Shown: positions 28,701-35,824 of the stretch, one piece after another
Numbering within the stretch: the stretch's first letter is position 1
How the letters are laid out: each line of letters begins with the position of its first letter
From: Pygmaiobacter massiliensis
GTDB taxonomy: Bacteria > Bacillota > Clostridia > Oscillospirales > Ruminococcaceae
Direction of reading: 5' to 3'
Length of the DNA: 64,000 nucleotides
Assembly (NCBI RefSeq): GCF_900199435.1
Contig: NZ_OAML01000002.1
Location: 434,001 to 498,000 of the forward strand
Notes under the pieces: model-generated
What the model saw: the letters and a program-made list of their open reading frames with translations, nothing else
What the model was told of the DNA's origin: nothing
Databases searched by the model: none
Made by a program: the position numbers and the translations under genes

Positions 28701-31700
28701 CCTGCAGTATGCCGGTTGCCGCTTGCGTCCACACCAACCAAAGTCACCTGAACAGACCAGTTGTCTGGTGCTACATTGTTGCGCCACTCTTTGTTTACCG
28801 TAAACGAGAAAGCAGCTGTTGCGCTTTTTTTGTAAGCGTTGGTAAAGCTGACATTCACGTTTTCGCCTGGCTTAACTGTTACTGTGCCGTTATTTTCGCC
28901 CAGTGTAGTTTCCAGCGAGTAGCCCTCCAAAATCTCGCCGCTTTCTTCCACGGTATAGGTACCAGCGACAATATTTTTGAGCTGCTTTGTAAACGTGTAA
29001 ACGTTATTTGCATTTTCCTGCATGGAATTAAAGTTGTCAAACTCGCTTAAAAGAACGTTCGGCAAGCCCTGTCCCAAGGTGAAGTTGAGATTTTTCAGAT
29101 TGCTGCGAATCTCGGATAAAGGCAGGCCGGTCACGGTTTTACTGATGGTGAGGGTGCCGGGAGCCTCCTTATTTACGACAACAACCTTGCCGCCGGAAGA
29201 TGTGATTGAACCGACTGCTTCGACAGCTGAGGTGATTGCTGTGCCGTTTACAAGGTACCTGTCTAATGCATAGGCCGTGCCAGTGGCAATTTCTTTTACG
29301 GTGTAGTTTGTGCCAACAGTTAGCCCTTCAATGCGGATTGTTTGGCCCGCTTTGAGCTGAATCTGTCCGTTGTTGGTACGGCCATCCGAAATTTTCGCAT
29401 TGTTAGAATCCAACAACTGATATGCGCCACTGTAATTGCTGCCCCCTAAGGTCACTAAAACAGTGAAATTCTGGTTGCCGGCATCTACGCCATCTGCCAT
29501 TTGCTTTGTGATGTCGAGGTTTTTGCCTTGGAGATAATGATTTGTTACCTCGATACTCGGGGTTTCACCGGCAATATACGAACCACTGGTAGCGTTACTC
29601 TTTTTTGTTCCGTTAAACAAAACTTCGTAACCGTCTGTGCCGATTTCCTGGACATAGTAAGTCTGGTTTTCTTTGATGTTGTTAAAAGTCGCGGTTTGGG
29701 TGTTTTTCAAAGTAAAGGTGCCGTCTGCCGCAGTTTTATAACTGCTGCCGGTGTTGGGTCCGCTGGTAATGGTGTAATCAGTATTGCCCATTACTTTGCC
29801 GTCCACAAACAGTTTCATTTTATACTCTTGCTGGTTTGCCAGCATAGCATTCAGCCCCGTTACCTGTTTGTTGATGTTTACTGTGGACGGAATAATCGGT
29901 GGAATATTGAAGCTCATCTGCAGGTTAGAGGCACCTGCGCCACGCTCCATGTAATACATTTTAATGCTGTGATTGGTGTAAGGCTTAAAGGTGTTACCGT
30001 TAAAATCAGCAGTAGAGCGCCCAGCCTTGTTAAACATTGCTTTAATCGTTGTAGACTTCCACTGTACTGCTTCATTGGTTTTGGTATCGGTGTAGCGAAC
30101 CTCGCCCGTTGCGAAATTGACAGAACCGCTCTGTGCATCATGGATGCCACCGAGGTCAAGAACAAGGGTGTCATCGATATAAACCCACATATCGTCATCA
30201 CCGGTAAATTCAAAGATCATATCTCTGTCATTCACCTGGCCACCACGCGGCTGGGTAAAGTTTGCCTTCATCGACATACCAAAGTAGAAATCTGTAGCTT
30301 GATCCGGCAAATAAAGCTGCTGGTCGTAATGGGCCTGGCCAGCGCTCAACGCATTGCCCATGTAATCGTATTTTACTTTATTGGTCGATTTATTGAGTTC
30401 TGCGATGGTATTGAACGGCAAAAAGTTGCCGCGCTGGTAGAAATAGTTGTTTTCATTGGTGGGCGTTGTCAGCTGTTCATAAACACTGAAGTTGCCGCTT
30501 GCCTGATTGAAAAATGCGCCATATTCGGAACTATTAAAAGAGAAATAGCCCGGGTTTTCAGCGTTGTCGTATACACTTTTAATGAAAAGGTTATTCGCCT
30601 CCGTTCCGCCGGTGAACCATTGAGACAAACTTCCACTCTTTTTCGTCAGGGTGGGAAACTCCTGCCCCGGTGCAATTGTGGAACTTAAAAGACCTTGGGT
30701 GATAGAACCGCCATTGCTGCCATAGGACCCGCCACCGATGCTTGCCGGACTGCTGTAGTTAAACATCTTCATCGTGATGCCAGCGGCTTTGCTGTCAATG
30801 GTTTGGACAGGGGTCAGCTCCTCGGCTTCTTCAAACACCAGATAGACGTGAGCTCTGTCAGACGAATCGTCCAGAGTTTCTACTTCGTTCCTGCCATTTT
30901 TCAGTATTAATTCGTTGTAAAAACTTCTTTTTACACTGGAAACAATTTTTCCATCTTTGCCGTCGAGCCGTGCCTCTTTGTAAGTATATCCCAATACAGT
31001 AAGTGGACGATCTGCAGCATACTGGTTGAAAGAAATCTCCTGATTCCAGTCGATTTTTACGTTTGTAGTCTGTGCACCGGTAAGCGAATTCCCTTGCTCA
31101 TCAATATAGTGCACGATAACCTGTGCGTTATTGCTGCCCCAGGTAATAACAAAAGTAGAAAAGCTCGGGGTTTCAAAAGACGCAACTGCAGAAGCCCCTG
31201 CTTCTTCCGTTTTAACGGCCGTAGCAGCAGTCATTACTTCAGTTTTCAGCGCATCATCAATATGTACTACGTTAAGATTTTCTGCATCGGCAGGGACAAC
31301 GTCCTTATTCAGCACTACGCTGACCGAAACGGTTTTGCCTTCCCGTGGCTCAACCACCTCGCCTTTTTCATTAAAAAACGTAATGTCGAAAGCCGCAAAA
31401 TCCTCGAACTCCACTGCTTTATCGTTTTCCAACGCTGCAAGCGTTGCGTCGTAAGAGGACTTATCACTCTGCTCTGTGATGCGGGTTGCCACTGCGGAAA
31501 CCTTTTCAGCAAAGGCATCCTGCAAATAGCTCACCGTAATGGTTGCCCCGTCGGCTGTCAGTTGCTGGGTGATCTGCTCTACTGTGGCAGGCTCTTCGGG
31601 GGCACTGCTTGCCGAGTTGCTGTCTGTTGGCACGCTATCTGCCGGCACACTGCTTGACGCACTGCTATCCGGCGGGGTGCTGCTTGCGGGAGGGGTTGCC

Positions 31701-31954
31701 TCGGAACTGGACGCAGGCGGCACTGCCTCAGAATTCGCACCAGGCGTTGTCGGCTGCGGCTGCTCTGCGGTCGGGGTACTCTCCGGCGAGGTAGGCTCGC
31801 TCGTGGCTTGCTCCGGCTGATACTCAACCACCACATTTTCAGGATCACTGATGCTTTCTGCAAGTACGGAAACGGGCATAACACCGCACAAAATACCTGC
31901 AGCCAGAACCAAGCTTAATACCCTTTGCCAAAGTCTAAACTTGTTTGTCTCCAT
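22721..31954 (-). CDS. Giant fibrous adhesin with fibro-slime and tandem FctA isopeptide domains
   Basis: A 3077-residue secreted protein. Order: signal peptide (1-31), Ser/Pro/Thr linker (about 38-125), a beta domain (about 140-270), a MucBP-like module starting at VIVHYIDEQGN, a PA14/fibro-slime domain (about 385-690) with GDDDMWVYIDD and DLGGIHDAQSG, Cna-B-like modules (about 700-1265), about eleven FctA/Spy0128-type modules (about 1268-2761), a further Cna-B module (about 2763-2860), and a tail with six Asp ending PNGSPAGIAE. FctA modules keep Lys in GTK, Glu in TE and Asn in F-x-N-x-Y, the set for self-formed isopeptide bonds. There is no LPXTG and no C-terminal membrane helix. It probably forms a long protease-resistant stalk. 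AGGAGG precedes the ATG. Confidence 0.9.
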   Translation of the reverse strand: METNKFRLWQRVLSLVLAAGILCGVMPVSVLAESISDPENVVVEYQPEQATSEPTSPESTPTAEQPQPTTPGANSEAVPPASSSEATPPASSTPPDSSASSSVPADSVPTDSNSASSAPEEPATVEQITQQLTADGATITVSYLQDAFAEKVSAVATRITEQSDKSSYDATLAALENDKAVEFEDFAAFDITFFNEKGEVVEPREGKTVSVSVVLNKDVVPADAENLNVVHIDDALKTEVMTAATAVKTEEAGASAVASFETPSFSTFVITWGSNNAQVIVHYIDEQGNSLTGAQTTNVKIDWNQEISFNQYAADRPLTVLGYTYKEARLDGKDGKIVSSVKRSFYNELILKNGRNEVETLDDSSDRAHVYLVFEEAEELTPVQTIDSKAAGITMKMFNYSSPASIGGGSYGSNGGSITQGLLSSTIAPGQEFPTLTKKSGSLSQWFTGGTEANNLFIKSVYDNAENPGYFSFNSSEYGAFFNQASGNFSVYEQLTTPTNENNYFYQRGNFLPFNTIAELNKSTNKVKYDYMGNALSAGQAHYDQQLYLPDQATDFYFGMSMKANFTQPRGGQVNDRDMIFEFTGDDDMWVYIDDTLVLDLGGIHDAQSGSVNFATGEVRYTDTKTNEAVQWKSTTIKAMFNKAGRSTADFNGNTFKPYTNHSIKMYYMERGAGASNLQMSFNIPPIIPSTVNINKQVTGLNAMLANQQEYKMKLFVDGKVMGNTDYTITSGPNTGSSYKTAADGTFTLKNTQTATFNNIKENQTYYVQEIGTDGYEVLFNGTKKSNATSGSYIAGETPSIEVTNHYLQGKNLDITKQMADGVDAGNQNFTVLVTLGGSNYSGAYQLLDSNNAKISDGRTNNGQIQLKAGQTIRIEGLTVGTNYTVKEIATGTAYALDRYLVNGTAITSAVEAVGSITSSGGKVVVVNKEAPGTLTISKTVTGLPLSEIRSNLKNLNFTLGQGLPNVLLSEFDNFNSMQENANNVYTFTKQLKNIVAGTYTVEESGEILEGYSLETTLGENNGTVTVKPGENVNVSFTNAYKKSATAAFSFTVNKEWRNNVAPDNWSVQVTLVGVDASGNRHTAGTVTLNASKTTHTWESLNPAYSYHAEETPSSGENWTALPSGKVQVGIETASSIRIPNCNIKEFPLPDNSAFVFSATGSVSSTYKNKFVLIVPQSTDDATLTAIKAQVKSAGGIFNKMDENNTISLRTGEIPANGIAIDTGKTVKYNTQTKTLTFSDTSIWQQVFYMTYSKTASQTLYNRVMPQANISLLGNKVLEGRTLAGDEFYFTIKANNDAPLYQNGNKVNEITVQNDAKGNFTFTGLRYTEADIGKTYTYTITEKVPQNSANGIVYDTTAHTVSVVVSQDSTDGPLTLTVKNGETVLNAANGVYALNAADAATFTNIYKAAGSFKVTGTKKLNRPISGGEFQVVMTEATEAFAPITGGKTISANVGADGKFTLENISFDETNVGTHYFVVSEVNLGDSSITYDAKTYNLTVVVADNKDGTLSFKVNGNPVGQQGYTLATGDAFNNSYAGTVQSQPITGTKTLAGRELAANQFTFMLTKTAWYNTADADKTNKLDSAVAMGTAKNTKDGAISFDAITYNQDDIGRTYVYTVTEDKAGTTSNGYTYSDAAYTVLHSIRYDLTTKAMVVDQTILDKAENPVDAIVFANSYAAAGSATIQAQKTLSGRTLKDGQFTFALYDASKTNVLGQVSNNSGNITFTGLAALKYTEAGEHTYYIHEQVGAQNAGYTYDDGWYKVVVKVTDKGNGVLSTANTYYDAAGKLTADNGTTAPTLANKYAATGSIALTGTKALEYRNGMANGEFKVQLQEMDATFANKIGEAQLVDVAANGSFSIPLSYTEQNLGTHYYVVTEKTGTDSTIIYDTAAYKIAVTVTDSNNGKLAFAVEKIADVQAPLTAKGGDYALTPAGTATFTNTYKATGSFKVTGTKSFNRPIKAGEFTVQMQQLDAAGVPMVDVAPVTAVIDTDGTFTLNSGSFTAADIGKSYTYLVTEQQGADSNIIYAPNSYHLTVAVKDAGNGALSFTINNQEGLNAQIAYALTAGNVPSFVNSYVANGALSIKGTKSINSRDLRDGEFSFKLSAQNGAPLYNGSSKVAEKLVSNQGGEFVFDGLRYTQDDMGKTYTYLLTEAATNAAGVTTDSTQYMVNVTVADSASSNGTLAFSVQTGSGAAASVSNNGAYTVAPATGHTATFDNKYAANISMQLTGTKAINDRTLRDGEFSFQIEALDNAPLNGATAGKLVVNNSGSNFTFTGLNFTQADIGHTYIYRITEKDNNVAGVAIDPTSYDVTVAVGYDAANDRLALTVNGATQAGSENIYALTPKADKTAAFENVYAAEVGQSITGVKTLANAAMTANQFQFILAGADAQSQTKAATLKSLTVGNPAAAKEQPAAFDFGVINYTQADLGKTFTYNVSEVIPSGAETTALNGITYDKTVFTVTHTVRYNAQNNSLAVDTAITGNENSPASAIVFANVYEAAGTKVLKAHKSLSGRPLAAEQFEFTLSDESGAKLQTVKNDASGNVVFEALNYTTADIGKTFTYTIQETAKNAAGYTYDAHAYKVEVKVEDVGNGGLNITAAYYDANNQLIENGEAAPIANTYAATGTVTVNGSKLLENVANRKMEANEFSFKLQPLNGAPLKDKNGNALTEIVAQNGADGKFAFAPICFTESDIGDADGRTASYEYKVTEVRGADGTLTYDNTEFTVVVTISDEAGNGKLQTNWSVKNAADADAKIVFTNRYETVDIGVTKEWVDNNNADRLRPQSITYNLVANGDTQNPVATAKVTATSHWQALFKGYPKYDTAHTPITYTVVEDAVEYYETEVHAVASTTEGTLTQLPITVRNTIQLGNLTLEKRLPVAEYNPALGEAIFTFDVASTSQENLAYKGIMLQIDENSSVEGDTYVARITLRGVPVGEYTVTERKDLRYESINGDAVTVLVQSAAQESGATVLASFTNRLTNEEYFSYASAVVNVYDPTTGEYVPTKVSELGGTDGVIVIHGGTEEIITDQVVTDPFASRDVVLVNDNRTGKVAGDDDDDDGGEPPAGTGPNGSPAGIAE
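23671..28150 (-). repeat. Array of about eleven tandem FctA-type domain repeats
   Basis: The coded repeats are about 136 residues each (about 407 bases). Each opens with a strand like TGTK-x-L-x-x-R-x-L with (G/N)(E/Q)F-x-F following, has a Y-T-x-x-D-I-G-K-x-Y-x-Y-x-V-x-E block in the middle and ends with F-x-N-x-Y. The repeats are diverged from each other, so this is an old array, not a recent expansion. Confidence 0.85.
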
Positions 31955-32041
31955 TCTCTTGTTCCTCCTAAGCTAACTTCACTTTATCTCTGGTCATACA
32001 CACCTATCACGGATGGCAAAATTTCTTCGCCTTTGCTTGGG

Positions 32042-32539
32042 TTAATTAGATTCCATTTCTTTCTCGTGGGGCAGGTCCTCGGTCACTTCTTCTGTCGGTT
32101 CTTCGGTTTGGTCTAAAGCACTGTCCATTAGCTTTAACAATTCCAGCGCACTTCTAAAATTACAACTCTGCCCTTTTTCGGCCCATAGAACATTACCTTG
32201 CCAAGTTGCATTTTGCCGGTACATTACGTGCACCACAAAGGTGGCACGTTCTCCTGTTTGTTCTGCCAAATCATTTACCTTTTTTCTTGCCATAACCGAC
32301 TCCCTTCTCGCACTTCTGGGCTCTGGGCCAAAACTTCTCAACTGTACGGTTCGCTGCGGGTAGTTTATCTCATCGTACAGCGCGTCTATTTTATTCATCA
32401 TCTCTCCCGGTGAGGAAAAGGGCACACCCTCATGGCCGAAGCGGTGATAAAATACTCCCTCAAAATCCAATCCGTTACTGCTGTTTACACAAATACGAAC
32501 CAGGTTTGGGGCCGCGCGGCTAATCGCCGAAATATTCAT
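32042..32539 (-). CDS. Small internally duplicated protein, first gene of the fibre operon
   Basis: A 165-residue protein without signal peptide or membrane helix; no family recognised with certainty. Two halves align: residues about 13-58 (VRICVNS ... FEGVFYH ... PFSSPGEMMNKIDALYD) and about 98-143 (FVVHVMY ... WQGNVLW ... NFRSALELLKLMDSALD). The shared pattern is beta strands, a W/F-x-G turn, an F-x-S-x-x-E helix cap and a helix ending in D-x-L-D. The C-terminus is acidic. It is read from the promoter with the SARP-like box and lies 87 bases before the giant adhesin gene. A cytoplasmic regulatory or chaperone role is possible but unproven. Confidence 0.75.
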   Translation of the reverse strand: MNISAISRAAPNLVRICVNSSNGLDFEGVFYHRFGHEGVPFSSPGEMMNKIDALYDEINYPQRTVQLRSFGPEPRSARRESVMARKKVNDLAEQTGERATFVVHVMYRQNATWQGNVLWAEKGQSCNFRSALELLKLMDSALDQTEEPTEEVTEDLPHEKEMESN

Positions 32540-32570
32540 ACAATCGCCCCCATTTTGCTTCCTATGTTAC

Positions 32571-32602
32571 ACTATACCAGTATCCGGTAAAGGTTTGGTT
32601 AA
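32571..32602 (-). promoter_or_regulatory. SARP-type box and extended -10 promoter of the fibre operon
   Basis: On the minus strand TTAACC and TTTACC start exactly 11 bases apart, followed by CTGG and TATAGT (an extended -10, TGG-TATAGT). The same arrangement with the same spacing occurs at 35352-35383. Direct repeats with 11-bp period abutting the -10 are how SARP regulators bind. Confidence 0.75.
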
Positions 32603-32696
32603 TTTCCTGTCTTTCAATCGTAATATTTACCTTGTTTTCTAACCGCATTGCGTAAAAAGCTTTCTTGTTTAAACCCTAGTTGGTGCAAAAAAACGT

Positions 32697-32727
32697 TAAA
32701 AACCCGCCGGCTCTCACCGGCGGGTTG
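32697..32727 (-). terminator. Terminator of the BTAD regulator gene
   Basis: Stem AACCCGCCGG / CCGGCGGGTT followed on the minus strand by TTT. It separates the regulator from the fibre operon. Confidence 0.85.
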
Positions 32728-32739
32728 CAGATGTTTCGC

Positions 32740-33966
32740 TTAGGTCCAACAGGGTTTTTCCTGGAACATTTCCTCACTTGCCATATCGCTTACCGGTGCC
32801 AGTTTATAGCGCAGTGTAATACCACGCGCGGGGTCTTTCCGGTAATTAGCATCAATACGCCCGCTTACGACACTGCAATTTTCAAGGTTAGTCCCCATCA
32901 ATAAAATCAAAAAGCGGTCCAGTGCTGGCTGAGTATAAGTATCTCCACGGCGCAGGGTGCTGCAAATCGCCTTACTGACTTTCTCCCCTGCTTTTGAAGC
33001 CTTTTCTTTATCGGTTATCGGGTGCCCTTTTCCATCCACCATCCAGCAAAGCATCAGATAAGCAGATTGCCCGTTGCGCTCTAAAATACGGCTGACCACG
33101 CGGTAAGCATCAATAAAACTGGGCAGTGCACAGTAATAAGCGCCCGCCATAGCTTCGCTCTCTTTTAATAAGCCCTGCAACTCATTAATCGTCACATTTT
33201 TGCTTTCCGTCGAGCGGTCGATACGTCTCAAACACTCCAACAATCTTGGTGAAGGTTTAATGTCATATTCTTTTTGCAGGGTAGCCACTGCATCTTCGTA
33301 AACTGATTTTGCCTCTTGGTAGCGCTCCATGGCAATCAGACTTTCGATGTGTAGAATCTTCCACTCTTCCAGGGGATAAAGCGCTGCGGCTTGCGCAGCA
33401 ATTTCCAGCAGCCGATTATAATCGCCTTTTTCTTGAAAGTAAGCCGCAAGTGTTCGCACGCATTTGAAGTACATTTCGCGAAAATGCACGGCCGCTGCTA
33501 TCACCCAATCTTCTGCCTGTAAATGAGGCAAAAAATCGCCTGTATAAAGCGCGCAGGCTTTTTCCAGCTCAGCTGCTAAAGCATCCCCTTGCAAACCGCG
33601 GCAACGCTTTACCTGGGCTTGAAACGCCTCGACATCTATTTCTGTCGGCTGCTCGCACTGCCAATAGTAGCTGCCGCCTTGAAAGCGAATTGCAACATCC
33701 GGTAAACCAGCCCGCTGCAAAAGTCTGCGCAGGTTACTTACGGTTACTTTTAAATTATTTGCAGGGTCTGTAATGTTATCGTCGCGGCTGTACAGCGCAT
33801 CCATAAAAACATTGCGCGGCAACCCCGTGTCCTTATAATAAATCAGCATTTGCAATGCTTGCATGGCTTTTGTTGTATTGGTTCTTTCCAGCTTAAGAGG
33901 AACGCCATTGCACGCGATAATGAAATCGCCTAGCATGATGATACGTATCCCTTTTTCTTGAGCCAT
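32740..33966 (-). CDS. SARP/BTAD-domain transcriptional activator with GGDEF-like tail
   Basis: A 408-residue regulator. Residues 1-95 are an OmpR-type winged HTH (IIMLGDFIIACNGVPLKLER ... NLKVTVSNLRRLLQRAG). Residues about 115-255 are the BTAD helical repeat domain (FLPHLQAEDWVI ... AYFQEKGDYNRLLEIAAQAA). The C-terminal 110 residues look like a GGDEF domain that lost its active site: the order GHPITDKEKASKAGEKV, LRRGDTYTQ, DRFLILL, SGRIDANYR follows that fold, with ALDRF where GGDEF should be. ATG 33966 follows AAAGGAG. An extended -10 lies at 34040-34045. It probably activates the fibre operon and the MucBP gene on either side. Confidence 0.85.
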   Translation of the reverse strand: MAQEKGIRIIMLGDFIIACNGVPLKLERTNTTKAMQALQMLIYYKDTGLPRNVFMDALYSRDDNITDPANNLKVTVSNLRRLLQRAGLPDVAIRFQGGSYYWQCEQPTEIDVEAFQAQVKRCRGLQGDALAAELEKACALYTGDFLPHLQAEDWVIAAAVHFREMYFKCVRTLAAYFQEKGDYNRLLEIAAQAAALYPLEEWKILHIESLIAMERYQEAKSVYEDAVATLQKEYDIKPSPRLLECLRRIDRSTESKNVTINELQGLLKESEAMAGAYYCALPSFIDAYRVVSRILERNGQSAYLMLCWMVDGKGHPITDKEKASKAGEKVSKAICSTLRRGDTYTQPALDRFLILLMGTNLENCSVVSGRIDANYRKDPARGITLRYKLAPVSDMASEEMFQEKPCWT

Positions 33967-34289
33967 TTTTGTCACTCCTTTACCGCACAATCCCAAAACA
34001 TTTACAAGCTTAGACTTTTTTCAGTATGATTCTATTTCTATTATATCATTATTTTGCTAAACGGCGCTATAATTTTTCTTTTATGCTTTTCTGGTCTGAT
34101 TTTTTTACAAAAAGCATTGCCTCAGTATTCTACAAAACCTGTGTTAAATCAAATTTTTGTTTCTTACTTTAAAGACAAATGCTCATGCGCACAATCAAAA
34201 ATATTCAAGTTTTTTGTGATTTTGCTTTTGTTACAGCGTTCCGCTCTCGTTATACCCACTGCTTTTTTAATTTAAAAATGTCTAACAGG
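33967..34289. other. Intergenic region upstream of the BTAD gene
   Basis: Very AT-rich. An extended -10 (TGA-TATAAT, minus strand) at 34040-34048 fits a promoter for the BTAD gene. A 73-codon open frame on the plus strand lacks a binding site and is not called. Confidence 0.45.
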
Positions 34290-34347
34290 AAAAACAGAGC
34301 CCGGAGTTAAGCGCAGCGGCGAGAAATGCCGTTGCCCTCATCCGGGC
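34290..34347 (-). terminator. Terminator of the MucBP surface-protein gene
   Basis: An outer stem GCCCGGA/TCCGGGC encloses a GC-rich inner arm, and the minus strand continues into TCTGTTTTTCC. Confidence 0.6.
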
Positions 34348-34408
34348 ACTGTATATCAAACTCAATCGCGTGTTATCGCTTACAAAGGGAGGTGCAATAA
34401 TTTAAGAT

Positions 34409-35305
34409 TTACGCTTGTTTATTTGCTTTGTTTTTCTTAATCAGTAGAACCAAAATCACGATTAGAGCTACTGCCCCAAGACCGATACCAACCATACCAC
34501 CAATGCCGATGCTATTTACAGGGGTCGCGCCCTCTGGCACTGCCTCGTCATCGATGTTAACATTTCCGCTATTCGCATCGCTGGAAGGGGTGCTGTTTGC
34601 GGCATTATCGCCGGTGTTATTGTCCGCCTCTGGACCCAGAGGCACTTCCTCATCGGGAACAACTACACCGCCGGGGGCTACCGGTACCGGGTTGTCGGCA
34701 TAAACGAGGTTTTCTACATATTGTGTATTCGTGTTAATCACCTCGTTGGTGGTGACGTTGGTGGTGTATTTGAAGGTTGCATTCGCACCACCGGCGGTTA
34801 CGGTTACGGTTTTGCTGGCTGCATCCGCCAAGGTATGACCGCTTACTGTCGGGGCGGTAAAAGTAAGACTCGTACCAGCTGCCGCATAACCCATTACAGA
34901 AGGAGCAATCTCGAGGCCGTTCTCGTCCAGATACTGTACGGTGTACAGGTTGGTGTTAACGTTTGCGCTGTACTGCATGACATATGTAATATCGCGGTCA
35001 ACTTTTACAGAAGCACCAGGGTAAACTGTACCAGCTGCTGCACCGCGCTCGGCGAGGTCTGCACTGGTAAAATAGGTTGCATTGTGAATTTCGCTTGTGC
35101 TGTCTACCTGGGGGGCAACGCAGGTTTCATTTGCCTGCACTTTATAAGTAACCGAACGGCCACCTTTTTGTAACGCACCTTCGCCGCCAGCACTAAAAGT
35201 AACTTCGTAAGTAGGCACCGCTGCAAATGCCATGGTAGGAAGGTAAGCACAAAGCAAACCCGCGCTTAAAGCAAACGCAGCGAACTTTTTCAGCATCCTT
35301 TTCAT
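34409..35305 (-). CDS. Membrane-anchored surface protein with MucBP-like domain
   Basis: A 298-residue secreted protein. The signal peptide ends at AFA-AVP (about residue 28). Residues about 30-115 are a beta-rich module, and about 120-190 a MucBP-like module (TVQYLDENGLEIAPSVMGY). An acidic Asn/Asp/Ser linker leads to a C-terminal membrane helix (GIGLGAVALIVILVLLI) and the tail KKNKANKQA. No LPXTG or QTG motif precedes the helix, so it is anchored by membrane insertion or an unusual motif. The ATG follows AGAGGTG. Its promoter has the same SARP-type box as the fibre operon. Confidence 0.8.
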   Translation of the reverse strand: MKRMLKKFAAFALSAGLLCAYLPTMAFAAVPTYEVTFSAGGEGALQKGGRSVTYKVQANETCVAPQVDSTSEIHNATYFTSADLAERGAAAGTVYPGASVKVDRDITYVMQYSANVNTNLYTVQYLDENGLEIAPSVMGYAAAGTSLTFTAPTVSGHTLADAASKTVTVTAGGANATFKYTTNVTTNEVINTNTQYVENLVYADNPVPVAPGGVVVPDEEVPLGPEADNNTGDNAANSTPSSDANSGNVNIDDEAVPEGATPVNSIGIGGMVGIGLGAVALIVILVLLIKKNKANKQA

Positions 35306-35351
35306 AAGATTGCACCTCTTTCGGTCGGTATAGATTCTCTTTGTAGTTATG

Positions 35352-35383
35352 ACTATACCAGAGCCTGGTAAATGTTCGGTTAA
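35352..35383 (-). promoter_or_regulatory. SARP-type box and extended -10 promoter of the MucBP gene
   Basis: On the minus strand TTAACC and TTTACC with 11-base period, then CTGG-TATAGT. It matches the box at 32571-32602 in sequence and in every spacing. Confidence 0.75.
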
Positions 35384-35398
35384 TTTTTTTGCTGGCAA

Positions 35399-35824
35399 TT
35401 AATCTTTTTTATTTTGTTTCCTGCCTTTCAGTTCTTTTTTAACCCACAAGTTTTTTCTCCAAGCGCTGAGCATTGTTTTTATCTATTATTGACTCTTGTT
35501 TATATAGCAATTGCTTAACACAAGCATTTTGTGCAAGTCTGCAGTTATTGAGCAGAGGCTTTTGTGAAGATAAAATACCAAAAACTTGATTTACCAAGGA
35601 TTGCATTTTACTTTTTCAAGATGTTTTTGCTTACCCTTTCGTTCGTTTTGCAGATATTTGTTTCTGCTCTAAATTTACAAAAATTGGTGCAGCAGGAAAA
35701 TTTTCGTGGTACAATAACAAAAAATGACATCTGCGCTTATGCCAGACATTTTATTGAGCAGTTAGCTTTTATATTTAGATAACTTTCCCTTTAAATTCAT
35801 TCAAGTAAGAAAGGAGCGTCCAGA
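35399..35824. other. Divergent intergenic region before the pilus-like operon
   Basis: About 425 AT-rich bases. An extended -10 (TGG-TACAAT, 35707-35715) is the best promoter candidate for the operon, giving a leader of about 100 bases. The 72-codon open frame at 35564 has no binding site and is rejected. Confidence 0.45.

Noticed and set aside
22871-30688. Long open frames on the plus strand (601, 681 and 395 codons and others) opposite the giant adhesin gene
   Set aside because: They follow the repeat structure of the antisense gene, have odd Cys/His-rich composition and no ribosome binding sites; they are by-products of codon use in the adhesin.
34054-34275. 73-codon hydrophobic frame upstream of the BTAD gene
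   Set aside because: No binding site, runs over the BTAD promoter region and its composition reflects the AT-rich spacer.
35564-35782. 72-codon plus-strand frame before the pilus-like operon
   Set aside because: It covers the likely promoter, lacks a binding site and has no recognisable pattern.
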